A stretch of 64,000 nt of DNA from Candidatus Zixiibacteriota bacterium (GTDB taxonomy: Bacteria > Zixibacteria > MSB-5A5 > GN15 > PGXB01), in the NCBI GenBank assembly GCA_026397505.1, contig JAPLUR010000060.1, forward strand, positions 28,081 to 92,080, given 5' to 3'. Position numbers and translations under genes: made by a program. Below the pieces are notes generated by a model that did not search any database, was not told the DNA's origin, and saw nothing but the letters and a program-made list of their open reading frames with translations. This document shows, piece by piece, positions 52,096 through 60,698 of the stretch. Position 1 is the stretch's first letter, and each line of letters opens with the position of its first letter.

Positions 52096-53544
52096 ATGAA
52101 CGCAGCCAGCAAACCAGCTATTCTTCTTGCCTATCCTTCTTTCCTGAGCGGCGCCGAATGGTCCGGCCGCGATGAAGTAAAAGCATCGCAATTGATTCTC
52201 GCATCATATCTGGCCGAGCACTTTCCGGTTGAGTATGTTGATTTTGAAATCGAAATCGGCCGGCCGGTAAGTCCGGTGCAGTTTCGTCGTTTTGAACGGA
52301 AGGTACGTGAGTTCCTCGAAAAGCGTGATTACGACATTCTGGGCATCTCCTGCTGGACCAGCCTTTCATATAAAGCAACTATGACTATAGCTCGCATAGC
52401 CCGCGAGGTACACCCGAAGCGACTCATCGTCATAGGAGGATACCATCCCACGGCGCGGCCCGAGGATTTCCAAACTCCCGACAATTTGGTTGATTATGTC
52501 ATCCAGGGGGAAGGGGAGATCGCTTTCAGGGAAATCGCCGCCGCTTTTCCCGTTTCAGGGAGACCGCCGCAAACTAAAGTTATTGCCGGCCCGCCGCTGC
52601 AGCCGGAGCAGTTTGTCGGAGTAAAATGGGACTTGGTCGACGACATGCTCCGCTCTCGTTTCTCGGGAGGAATCGGCACCCTCTGTATTTATCTTTCACG
52701 GGGATGTCCCTTTGAGTGTGCCTTCTGCATGGAGGCGTTGAAAGATCATACCTGGCGCCCTTATTCGGTCGAACAGGCTATCGAGCAGGTACGGATTCCC
52801 ATGGAACGATATAAGGTAATTGCCCTTGCCTTTGGTGATGCCGTTCTCGGTGTGCAGCCGGCCTGGCGAAAGGAATTCTTCCGTCGCCTGGTCGAGCTTA
52901 ACCCGCAGTCATGGATTTTTCTGGAAACCCGACCCGATTTCCTCGATGAAGAGGATATCAAAATGCTTTCGAAACTCAAAGCCGAGATCCAATTTGGGGT
53001 CGAAAGCTGTTCGCCGGAGATGCTTCGTATCATGAACAAAACCAGACAGCCGGAAAAGTTCCTTGCCCGATTCCGCGAGGTCAGTCACATTCTCTCTGAT
53101 TATGGTGTGGTCCACGGTGCCAACCTGATTTTCAACCATCCCGGCGAAACCCGGCGCACTCTGGAAGAGACTTTTGCTTTTGTTGATGCCGAATCGGCAC
53201 GAAAGGATTCATCGCTCATCTGGGCCAGCCACGGTTATTTGCACTTCCCCGGCAATGAAATTGACCGCAACCAGAGCTTCTATGAGCAGAAATATGGAAC
53301 TCGTTTTCTGAGCCCGGACTGGTGGAAAGGTGAGGATGATCCTCTGGTTGCCAGTCGAAATATTATTCCCTCGCGCGATTTGGAGGGGGAGGGGATAACC
53401 TTGTGGAAGAAAATGTTCGGCGAGCGTCAGCAGCAGCTCAAGGATTGTCTGACGCCCAAAGCATTTCGCCTGGCTGCTGAAACCTATTTCCCCGATTGGC
53501 GGCTTGACAGTCGGTACGACGAGCTTGAGAAAGGGAACCGTTAG
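52096..53544 (+). CDS. B12-binding-type radical SAM protein
   Basis: A 482-residue protein. Residues 1-160 are a cobalamin-binding-like Rossmann domain (DYDILGISCWTSLSYKA, IVIGGYHPTARPEDF). The radical SAM core begins with CPFECAFC (C204, C208, C211) and continues with LETRPDFLDEEDIKMLSKLK and QFGVESCSPEMLRIMNKTRQ. The C-terminal part contains HFPGNEID and is typical of the large BchE/P-methylase superfamily. The substrate cannot be told. It heads a three-gene unit with a 2H phosphoesterase and a THEP1 NTPase. Confidence 0.85.
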   Translation: MNAASKPAILLAYPSFLSGAEWSGRDEVKASQLILASYLAEHFPVEYVDFEIEIGRPVSPVQFRRFERKVREFLEKRDYDILGISCWTSLSYKATMTIARIAREVHPKRLIVIGGYHPTARPEDFQTPDNLVDYVIQGEGEIAFREIAAAFPVSGRPPQTKVIAGPPLQPEQFVGVKWDLVDDMLRSRFSGGIGTLCIYLSRGCPFECAFCMEALKDHTWRPYSVEQAIEQVRIPMERYKVIALAFGDAVLGVQPAWRKEFFRRLVELNPQSWIFLETRPDFLDEEDIKMLSKLKAEIQFGVESCSPEMLRIMNKTRQPEKFLARFREVSHILSDYGVVHGANLIFNHPGETRRTLEETFAFVDAESARKDSSLIWASHGYLHFPGNEIDRNQSFYEQKYGTRFLSPDWWKGEDDPLVASRNIIPSRDLEGEGITLWKKMFGERQQQLKDCLTPKAFRLAAETYFPDWRLDSRYDELEKGNR

Positions 53545-53584
53545 TAAATTTCAGTATTCCGGAATGATCGCATTTACCTCTAAT

Positions 53585-54136
53585 ATGCAATATTCAATTG
53601 TCATCTACCCCGATATTGACTGTGAAAAGATAAATGCTCTGAGGCGACAATATGATCCCAATTACAATTTGATTGCTCCCCATATCACTCTGGTATTCCC
53701 CTTCTCCGAGGAAGTTAACGAACAGGGACTGATGGATCATATAAATAATGTTCTGCGAGAAAAACGTCCTTTCAAGATCACTCTTTCCGGTCTGAGGAAA
53801 TCAGACGATCATTGGCTCTTCCTTTTAATAGATGACGGGAAACAGGATTTGTTAGAATTACATAACCGGCTCTACACGGGAATTCTGGCTCCTTATCTTG
53901 TCGCGGGAATCGAATATATTCCGCATCTATCGCTCGGCCGCTTCGCTCAATCCGATGCAACGGCCGCCTGTGAAAGAGGAAAGAAATGTCCTTTTGATTC
54001 GCAGAATTATTGGGAGGCCCTGAAAAAGGCGCGGGAGCAGAATTTATATTATGAATGCATGGTCGATAGAATCCATCTGCTGAAGATTGACGCGGAGAAA
54101 ATTTCATTCTTCAGACAATTCATGTTTGACGTATGA
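53585..54136 (+). CDS. 2H phosphoesterase / 2'-5' RNA ligase-like protein
   Basis: A protein of about 183 residues with the two HxTx-type motifs of the 2H superfamily: APHITLVFPF (near residue 30) and IPHLSLGRF (near 120). These enzymes act on 2',3'-cyclic phosphates or 2'-5' RNA linkages. I place the start at ATG 53585, immediately before the first beta strand (QYSIVIYP); ATG 53564 is possible. It overlaps the THEP1 gene by ATGA. Whether the target here is RNA or a nucleotide is unknown. Confidence 0.78.
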   Translation: MQYSIVIYPDIDCEKINALRRQYDPNYNLIAPHITLVFPFSEEVNEQGLMDHINNVLREKRPFKITLSGLRKSDDHWLFLLIDDGKQDLLELHNRLYTGILAPYLVAGIEYIPHLSLGRFAQSDATAACERGKKCPFDSQNYWEALKKAREQNLYYECMVDRIHLLKIDAEKISFFRQFMFDV

Positions 54137-54654
54137 ATAATTTCCTTATCACCGGTACTCCCGGAGTAGGCAAGACCACTCTCATCAAATCCCTTTTTGA
54201 TGAACTGGTGCAATTCAATCCGGTCGGCTTCTATACCGCCGAAATAAGAGAGAGTGGCATACGCCGCGGCTTCGAGCTGGATGATTTCCACGGGCACAAG
54301 GACTTGCTTTCCCATATTCAGGTAAAGAGCGTCCATCGAGTAGGCAAATATGGTGTCGATATCGAGGGATTCGAACGATATCTCGATACAATCGAATTCA
54401 AAAAGACCGATTGCCGGCTGGTCATTATTGACGAGATCGGCAAAATGGAATGTCTTTCGGGCAAGTTTTTGGCTCTTATTAATGAGCTTCTCGATTCCGA
54501 AAAAACTCTCATCGCCACCGTAGCTGTGGTGGGCGGCGGCATTATTTCTGATGTGAAACGGCGCCAGGATGCCAGGATATTTCAGGTCACCGCCGCCAAC
54601 CGCGATTCGCTTGCTTCCGAAATTGTAAGATATGCCAATGATGCCTTGACCTGA
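54133..54654 (+). CDS. THEP1-type nucleoside-triphosphatase
   Basis: A 173-residue P-loop NTPase of the THEP1/DUF265 family. Walker A is TGTPGVGKTT (about 8-17), followed by NPVGFYTAEIRESGIRRGF, the family signature, and Walker B LVIIDEIGKMEC. Known members hydrolyse several NTPs slowly; the cellular role is unclear. The coupling to a 2H phosphoesterase suggests nucleotide or RNA metabolism, which is inference only. Confidence 0.9.
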   Translation: MNNFLITGTPGVGKTTLIKSLFDELVQFNPVGFYTAEIRESGIRRGFELDDFHGHKDLLSHIQVKSVHRVGKYGVDIEGFERYLDTIEFKKTDCRLVIIDEIGKMECLSGKFLALINELLDSEKTLIATVAVVGGGIISDVKRRQDARIFQVTAANRDSLASEIVRYANDALT

Positions 54655-54672
54655 TTATCATATTGGCGATTG

Positions 54673-55554
54673 TTATGTGATCCGTCGGCCGGGGATGCCG
54701 GAGACGACCAGAGCGGCAAAGATGAATAAGCCGCCGATTGCACTATGCATAACAAATTTCTCTCCGCCGACTGTCCAGGCAAAAATTGCTGCAAAAACCG
54801 GCTCCATGGAAAAGATCAGCGAGACTTTCAGCGGTGAGGTTATTTTCTGTGCAAGCATCTGAATCACAAAAGCCGTCATGGTAGGGAATAAGGCCAGGAA
54901 GATCACCGTCATAGCCACCGAGCTGCCGCGAACTCCCAGCGGCGAGCCGGACAGTAAGCCGGCCCCAAGACTGATAAGCCCTACCAGAATAAATTGCTGG
55001 CAATTTACCACATAGGGATCCAGTCCGGCTTTCATATAACGGTCGGAATAGAGCAGGTGAAGCGCATATGCCATCGCCGCCACCAGTGTCAGTATATCGC
55101 CGGTATTGATTTCTTTCAACCCGCCGGTAAGTATCCAGAGACCGATCAGCGATGTAATCGAGGCGATTATTTCCATTCGAGTGGGTTTTCTTTTGAAAAT
55201 TGTCCTCAAAAATAGCGGTACAAAGGCGACAAACAGGCCGGTTATGAATCCGGAGTTGGAGGCGGTTGTGATCCCCAGACCTATCGTCTGCGGTATATAA
55301 AGGAGTGTCAGAATCACTGCCAGGATAGATGCTTTTCCCAGCTCTCTAAAAACCGGCCGATGACTGAGGAGCAAAAATATCAGAAGAACCAGCCCGGCCA
55401 ATAGAAATCTGTAGGCCACCATTATCACCGGGTCAATTCCGGCCAGAGCCCCTTTCACCATAAAAAAAGTAGCGCCCCAGATGGCGGCAGCGTAGAAAAG
55501 GCCAAAATCGGCCAGAACTCTCTTTGACCTCGGCAAGGTACTCGGGATATTCAT
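54673..55554 (-). CDS. EamA/DMT-family transporter
   Basis: An inner-membrane protein of about 293 residues with ten membrane helices in two EamA repeats. Typical starts are FYAAAIWGATFFMVKGALAG and, in the second half, FPTMTAFVIQMLAQKITSPL followed by SLIFSMEPVFAAIFAW. The substrate is unknown; family members export metabolites or amino acids. I chose the ATG with first base 55554, because a strong promoter ends six bases upstream of it; a longer frame to 55614 would lie across that promoter. Confidence 0.88.
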   Translation of the reverse strand: MNIPSTLPRSKRVLADFGLFYAAAIWGATFFMVKGALAGIDPVIMVAYRFLLAGLVLLIFLLLSHRPVFRELGKASILAVILTLLYIPQTIGLGITTASNSGFITGLFVAFVPLFLRTIFKRKPTRMEIIASITSLIGLWILTGGLKEINTGDILTLVAAMAYALHLLYSDRYMKAGLDPYVVNCQQFILVGLISLGAGLLSGSPLGVRGSSVAMTVIFLALFPTMTAFVIQMLAQKITSPLKVSLIFSMEPVFAAIFAWTVGGEKFVMHSAIGGLFIFAALVVSGIPGRRIT

Positions 55555-55560
55555 ATTGGG

Positions 55561-55589
55561 AGTATCAAGTTTCCGGCCATGTTTGTCAA
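55561..55589 (-). promoter_or_regulatory. Promoter of the EamA gene, placed for a leaderless mRNA
   Basis: On the minus strand: a perfect TTGACA (55589-55584), a 17-base spacer and GATACT (55566-55561). The ATG at 55554 follows after six bases, so the message should begin at the start codon. Confidence 0.65.
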
Positions 55590-55639
55590 AGAATTTCTCA
55601 CCCGATGGTATCAATCAGACCGCCGGCACGAATTGACTG

Positions 55640-56644
55640 TTATCCGCTAATTGTCACTTCTCTAAGGAAGCGGGCCGAGTCCTCCGGAGGTACCGTGTTG
55701 ATATAAATACCAGAGCCGATTTCAAATCCGGCCGGAATGGAAATCTTCGGCACGATCACCATATACCAGTGCTGGTGACGGGTGTCTTCATCGCCGCTGG
55801 GTGCGGAACGAAGAATATAGTTGTAGTCCGGGTTGTTGAGGCCGTGATATATTCTTCCCAGAATGTCCTGCAGGACTCCCGCGAATTCCGACAGTTCCTC
55901 ATCCGAAGCAAGCGTAAATCCGGCCTGATGCCTTTTAGGATAAATCCTTGATTCAAAAGGAGAGCGGGCGGCAAAAGGGCAGAAAGAAACAAAATTCTCG
56001 GATTCGAGAATGATTCGTTCTCCCTGACGAATCTCTTCCTCGATCAAATCGCAAAAGACACAGCGACCATGCTTGTCATAATGAAGAACGGCCTGCTCCA
56101 TCGGGTAGCGCACATGGGGTGGAACGATAGGGGTGGCGATTATCTGCGAGTGGGGGTGCTCCAGTGAGGTTCCTGCCCGCGCACCGTGATTTCGAAATAT
56201 GGTGACTAGGTTGATATTCTCATTTTTGCTCATCTCGCGTTGCCGTTCGCGGTAGGCGCGCAGCACCCCGGCGACCTCTTCGACACTCATGAGGGCAAGT
56301 GTCTGATCATGCCGCGGGTGTTCGATCACCACCTCGGCCAGGCCGAATCCCTTGGCCGAAAGGAATGAACCGACCTGCATCCTGGTGGCTGTCAACCTCG
56401 GCTGCAACGCCGCATATTTGTTTGGTACTACCCGGACCTGCCAGGGCCCGCTTTGCGGGTAGATATAAACCGATTCCTCGGTTTGCCCCTCATTGCCGGG
56501 GCAGAAGGGACATTCGGCTCGGAAAGGAGGCGGGAGTTCGCGCCTTAATTGCTCGCGGGCGATATCATGCGGACGCTTGCCTCGTTCCGGCGCCAGAATG
56601 ACCCATTCTTTGGTAGCCAGATTCTGACGAAATTCCGACATCAT
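55640..56644 (-). CDS. galT: Galactose-1-phosphate uridylyltransferase
   Basis: A 334-residue HIT-superfamily enzyme of the Leloir pathway, exchanging UMP between UDP-glucose and galactose-1-phosphate. Zinc ligands appear in ECPFCPGNEGQ and CVFCDLIEEE. The active-site motif is GTSLEHPHSQIIATP with the nucleophilic His of HPH. NHGARAG precedes it and RHQHWYMVIVPK is the second HIT-like strand. A GGGAGAA site lies before ATGATG; the second Met could be used. No galK or galE is next to it. Confidence 0.92.
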   Translation of the reverse strand: MMSEFRQNLATKEWVILAPERGKRPHDIAREQLRRELPPPFRAECPFCPGNEGQTEESVYIYPQSGPWQVRVVPNKYAALQPRLTATRMQVGSFLSAKGFGLAEVVIEHPRHDQTLALMSVEEVAGVLRAYRERQREMSKNENINLVTIFRNHGARAGTSLEHPHSQIIATPIVPPHVRYPMEQAVLHYDKHGRCVFCDLIEEEIRQGERIILESENFVSFCPFAARSPFESRIYPKRHQAGFTLASDEELSEFAGVLQDILGRIYHGLNNPDYNYILRSAPSGDEDTRHQHWYMVIVPKISIPAGFEIGSGIYINTVPPEDSARFLREVTISG

Positions 56645-56676
56645 TTCTCCCGAAAAATTCAGTCTTAATTCCTAAG

Positions 56677-56705
56677 ATAATAACCGTAACAAATTTCCAA
56701 GTCAA
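56677..56705 (-). promoter_or_regulatory. galT promoter
   Basis: On the minus strand: TTGACT (56705-56700), 17-base spacer and TATTAT (56682-56677). It lies about 32 bases before the galT start, leaving a normal leader that carries a ribosome-binding site. Confidence 0.65.
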
Positions 56706-56804
56706 CTGCCAAGTTCTTGATCCAAAACATAATATAATTGTCTGGAAGAGACCCTGAAGAGTTGGACAAATCGGCCCATAAGCGGAAATAGGCGAATTTT
56801 TTCC

Positions 56805-56832
56805 TTGACAGCCCGCCCGATTTCCATATATT
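56805..56832 (+). promoter_or_regulatory. Promoter in the galT - lipoprotein intergenic region
   Basis: A perfect TTGACA (56805-56810), 16-base spacer and TATATT (56827-56832). It would give the lipoprotein gene at 57068 a leader of about 230 bases. The rest of this AT-rich 423-base gap shows no gene. Confidence 0.55.
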
Positions 56833-57067
56833 TGCTCTGGTCGGATTATTGACTATTATCATTCAGTATGAATTACCTATTAGCAAGCGAATTCAACTAA
56901 TCTCTTGGCATATGGAAGAAAATCAATTAATGTCTGTCGATCCATTATGAATCAATTCGATCATCGAACTAGTTCACTTGCGTACAATGGGCAGTTTTTT
57001 CATTTCTATAAGCCTGACAAGAAAATTATTAATCTCTTCAGCCCAAATTATTTTATAGGAGGGTAAT

Positions 57068-59011
57068 ATGAAACGGCTGTTGATTTTCAGTGTGGTTCTG
57101 ATCCTGCTCATGCTCTTTCTGAGCGGATGCACCGATGAGAACAACATCACTAATGTCCTGCAAACAAAATCAGCCATTGTCGGAAAGGTGGTCAATTACG
57201 AGCCCGGTATGACGGTCTCGGCCTGGCAGGCAATCGAAATTAAAAAGGTTACGGTTGACAATGCCGGGTATTTTTCGATTGCTGATTTGAATCCGGGACT
57301 CTATGAGGTGCGGTTCTTCTGTCCCACCGGCGCCCGGAAAACTATAAGAGATGTCGAGGTGAAAAGCTCCGAGACCACTCTGCTGGGCGAAATTATGATG
57401 ATCCATATGCCCTGGCCTTTTGTGGAAAGCACGCCGGGTGACGGTCTTATCAAATATCCGCCGTTATCGAGCAGTATTATGCTTTCCAGTGAAGAACTTC
57501 TCGATTTCGGCTCCCTCAGCACCGCGATTATTTTCGATCCCCCGATCGCCGGCCAATGGGATATGTATCACTATTATGGTGATATATATAATTACTCATT
57601 TCGACCGACGCCTCAACTTCGAGCCGCGACACATTACCATGTTAATATTAGGCCGAATCTGAGACTATTTTCGGGCGAGGAATGGAGTGACAGTCTCACT
57701 TTTTCCTTTGATACCGATTCGCTGAGGCTATGCAGCGCAATGTGGCATCTTTATGGTGAGACAGATACAATAGCTGTCGATTTCAGAGGTTCATTGATAG
57801 AATTTCGTTACAACAGTCTGCTCGATCCGGCAACCGTCGGTGGCGCAATTCACATCGAGCCGCCGATCGATTTTGCCGCCGTTCCCGATGACACGCCCAC
57901 GAGCGTCATCCTTCAGATTAATGGTGGGTTGGTCAGCGGCACCAGATACCTGATAATCATCGATAAATCGCTTAAAGACATTTTTGGCGCCGCTCCAGTC
58001 AAGGGGGACACAATTTCATTTTATACGGAGAAATTCGAGGTTGAACAGAGGGATTATCCAAGTACACTGGACAATGTTTCCCCCCGGGCTACCAATGGAC
58101 TCCTTCGGTATCGCTTCAGCATCCCGCCCGACCCCAGTTCGGCGAGAGCCTCGATTTCGATTGACCCACCGGTTGACCTTCATGTTTCCATAGAGCGCGA
58201 TTACTACGGCCCCGATTGGCTTTTTGTCGGCGCCGCGCAGGGACTTCGCCCGGGAACTACTTATAGCCTGACCATCGACTCCACTCTCAGCGCCATTGAT
58301 GGGACAAAAATCGGCACTATTGAAACGGTGCTCTTTGAAGTACAGCCATTAATGGTGATCCGAAATGGTGCCTCAAACGGGTATTACTCCAGCGATCTTG
58401 ACAGCATTATCGACCCGGGAGAGAGTTTTAACTATCGTATTTATTTGAATGCCGATGTCGATATCGACTCCTTTAATCTTGCTGCCTCCATTTCGCCGGA
58501 ACTCCCCGGCTTCTGGTATCAGAGGTATGAATATGATTATAGTCAGCGCAATCCATATCTCGCTTTCTTCCCGACCGGCCCAATCAATCTTGCCGCGGAA
58601 CAGACTTATACTATTACCATTGATGGTTCGGTCGGCCTGGTTATGGGCGCCGGTTTCGGCGAAGATTTGCAAATGCGTCTTCATATCAACCCGGTTATAA
58701 TTACGAGCCTCTACCCCTCTCCGGGGACGCAGAATTTTGGCATCTCCAATAATATTGCCGTGGAGTTCAACGCTCCTATGGATCATGCCACCACCGAGGC
58801 GGCCTTCAGTATGACGACCTGGGATGGCACTCCGGTCAGTGGAACATTCAACTGGTACTATTATGATGATGACAGGCGAATGATATTCTATCCAACAAGT
58901 TACCTGACTCCGCTGCAAACGTACAAGGTTAATATCGCCACAACGGCTAGGAGCCAGAGTGGAGCCTATCTAAAAGAGGCCGGCTATACATTTTTCCGCA
59001 CAGAGGGTTGA
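57068..59011 (+). CDS. Lipoprotein with carboxypeptidase-regulatory and Big_5-like repeats
   Basis: A 647-residue protein with an AGGAGG site and a lipobox LSGC (Cys at residue 21). Residues about 35-115 form a CarboxypepD_reg-like beta domain (GYFSIADLNPGLYEVRFFCP). The remainder holds several Ig-like modules of the SbsA/Big_5 kind, each with an entry motif such as PPLSSSIMLSSEELLDFGS, VEFNAPMDHATTEAAFSM, then YLTPLQTYKVNIATTA. It is probably an outer-membrane surface lipoprotein. Ligand and role are unknown. It appears to be a single-gene unit. Confidence 0.75.
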   Translation: MKRLLIFSVVLILLMLFLSGCTDENNITNVLQTKSAIVGKVVNYEPGMTVSAWQAIEIKKVTVDNAGYFSIADLNPGLYEVRFFCPTGARKTIRDVEVKSSETTLLGEIMMIHMPWPFVESTPGDGLIKYPPLSSSIMLSSEELLDFGSLSTAIIFDPPIAGQWDMYHYYGDIYNYSFRPTPQLRAATHYHVNIRPNLRLFSGEEWSDSLTFSFDTDSLRLCSAMWHLYGETDTIAVDFRGSLIEFRYNSLLDPATVGGAIHIEPPIDFAAVPDDTPTSVILQINGGLVSGTRYLIIIDKSLKDIFGAAPVKGDTISFYTEKFEVEQRDYPSTLDNVSPRATNGLLRYRFSIPPDPSSARASISIDPPVDLHVSIERDYYGPDWLFVGAAQGLRPGTTYSLTIDSTLSAIDGTKIGTIETVLFEVQPLMVIRNGASNGYYSSDLDSIIDPGESFNYRIYLNADVDIDSFNLAASISPELPGFWYQRYEYDYSQRNPYLAFFPTGPINLAAEQTYTITIDGSVGLVMGAGFGEDLQMRLHINPVIITSLYPSPGTQNFGISNNIAVEFNAPMDHATTEAAFSMTTWDGTPVSGTFNWYYYDDDRRMIFYPTSYLTPLQTYKVNIATTARSQSGAYLKEAGYTFFRTEG

Positions 59012-59265
59012 TTCGGAAGTCAAGGCAGCGGATTTGTTTGTTAGCGAGGAAGATTCAGAATCAAAGCTCCCGCAAGATCATCAGGTCATACTCTATCATG
59101 AGTATGACCTGAACGCATTTGTCGTCTATTTCTGTCAGCTATCAATATTCTAACAACAGGCAAAATACATTATTCCGGTTTGATCTGAACGATTATATTG
59201 CCATCTATGATAGGTCGGTGAAATATTGCGAACAATTACTGTTCATTATATAGAAGGGGATTGTA

Positions 59266-59889
59266 GTGACTTTTCTAAAAATAGCCCTGTTTATTCCAGT
59301 GATGCTCTGCTTTCTGGAATGTTCGAATTCCGATAAACAAACCGATAGGAATATAGGGAATTTGGGGGATGTCTCGGCGGTGAAGCTCGATGGCCGGCCG
59401 GTGACCGTGGCCGGGGTCACTTTTCGCCCTCCTTCCGCCTGGAAGGATCTGGGGCCTGGGGGCATGAGGCAGGCCAATTATACTCTGGGGCCTCTGGAAG
59501 GGGAGAAAGATTCGGCCACCATGGCGGTTTTCTATTTTGGGGCCACCCAGGGTGGGAGCGTGAACGAAAACATCGAGCGCTGGATCAGCCAAATATCCCT
59601 GCCGGACGGCGGCGACTCGCATAAGGCGGTGGTGCAAAACGATTTCAATGTCGATGGCATGCCGGTGCATTTGGTGGAATTGGCCGGTACTTATCAGGCT
59701 TCGGCCCGGGGGATGATGGGAGGAGCGACAGAATCCAAAGAGAATTATCGTATGGCCGCCGTAGTTCTGGAAACACCCGAGGGGAATCTCTTTTTCAAAC
59801 TGACCGGCCCCGATTATACGGCCCGGACGATGATCGGGCAATTCAGGGCGATGCTTAAAGAAATTAAGCGGGCTCCAAAGCTTGGGTGA
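59266..59889 (+). CDS. Exported protein of unknown function
   Basis: A 207-residue protein from GTG 59266 with AAGGGG upstream. The N-terminus is hydrophobic and ends FLECSNSD; the Cys at 19 could be lipidated, though Glu at -1 is unusual for a lipobox. The mature part is one alpha/beta domain with FRPPSAWKDLGPGGMRQANY, NENIERWISQISLPDG and NLFFKLTGPDYTARTMIGQF, ending in a helix. I recognise no family. A 254-base gap without a gene precedes it. Confidence 0.6.
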   Translation: MTFLKIALFIPVMLCFLECSNSDKQTDRNIGNLGDVSAVKLDGRPVTVAGVTFRPPSAWKDLGPGGMRQANYTLGPLEGEKDSATMAVFYFGATQGGSVNENIERWISQISLPDGGDSHKAVVQNDFNVDGMPVHLVELAGTYQASARGMMGGATESKENYRMAAVVLETPEGNLFFKLTGPDYTARTMIGQFRAMLKEIKRAPKLG

Positions 59890-59910
59890 CATCCGAATTC
59901 GGAATAATGG

Positions 59911-59938
59911 TTGACTAATTTGCCAATAATTTTATATT
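59911..59938 (+). promoter_or_regulatory. Promoter of the HesB-like selenoprotein gene
   Basis: TTGACT (59911-59916), 16-base spacer and TATATT (59933-59938), about 70 bases before the ATG at 60012. GGCCG/CGGCC near 59966-59988 can form a leader hairpin. Confidence 0.55.
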
Positions 59939-60011
59939 GAAAAAAATAGATTATCCTTTTATACGGGCCGAAATATCCCTGTCGGCCGCATAGGAGAAAG
60001 GCAGATATTAA

Positions 60012-60335
60012 ATGCTGGTTATTACCGATAAGGCAGGAATCGAGCTTAAAAAGGTCATTGAATCCCAGGAGGCCGAAAATAAGCAGTTGATCATCTATTA
60101 TCAGGGAGCCGGGTGAAGCGGTCCCTCTGTGGGAATGGCTCTGGATGAGTCAACTGATGATATGGACAAGCTGGAATCAAATGGCATTACGGCCTATATC
60201 GACCGCCGCCTCAATCAATTCCTGGCCGACGTCGGGGATATAAGTATCGATTATATCTCCAGTGATGATGGCCCGAGCGGTTACCGCGTGGTTATTGGTG
60301 AAAAGAAGTGCGGCTCCGGCGGCTGCAGTTGTTGA
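60012..60335 (+). CDS. HesB/IscA-like selenoprotein (in-frame TGA = selenocysteine 35)
   Basis: A 107-residue HesB/IscA-type protein read through an in-frame TGA at 60114-60116. Before it: MLVITDKAGIELKKVIESQE and LIIYYQGAG; after it: SGPSVGMALDE, with homology continuing in the same frame to the end. In IscA the matching position is the first conserved cysteine (SGCSG), so selenocysteine replaces a cluster-ligand Cys. The C-terminus CGSGGCSC corresponds to the CGCG end of IscA and is extra rich in Cys. HesB-like selenoproteins are a known bacterial selenoprotein group. Standard gene finding would either miss it or call only 60129-60335. A candidate SECIS follows the TGA. Confidence 0.85.
60102..60144 (+). 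promoter_or_regulatory. Candidate bacterial SECIS element
   Basis: Bases on both sides of the TGA can fold: CCGG (60109-60112) with CTGG (60141-60144), AGC (60117-60119) with GGCT, and GGTCCC (60120-60125) with GGGAAT (60131-60136) apart from one mismatch. The apical loop is TCTGT (60126-60130). The loop is 10-14 bases after the TGA, somewhat closer than in the E. coli fdhF element. I paired it by eye; no folding energy was computed. Confidence 0.5.
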
Positions 60336-60698
60336 CCGCGCCGGCCGCTAATCCAATAGAGAGTAACGGCGGTTTTGCGCAGATCAATTTATCCTGAAAT
60401 TGACTATTTGCTTGACAGGCGTTGATTCTCAGTCCCTTCCATGTGTAGAAAATGACATTCCGCCCGCCCGAGTCAGAGTAAAATCTCTCGAGAGCCCGGA
60501 TTATGCAAGCGGTAACACGCTCGACAATAAACCGCTTGCCCGGAAGGAACTTTTTATTTATCCTCTGGTATCAGAGATATGAAAAGAAATCGTAAAATAT
60601 TTCAGGTTCTTTGCCTGCCCAATTAAACGCTATCGAATCACCTTTACAAATGATGACCCAATTATTATATATAATCTCAACTAATTTGGAGGTTCTTA
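60336..60698. other. Intergenic region with promoter for the duplicated-domain protein
   Basis: No supported gene in 363 bases. A promoter-like pair is TTTACA (60643-60648) with TATATA at a 17-base spacing (60666-60671), overlapping a TATAAT at 60670-60675. It stands about 25 bases before a GGAGG site and the next ATG. Confidence 0.5.
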
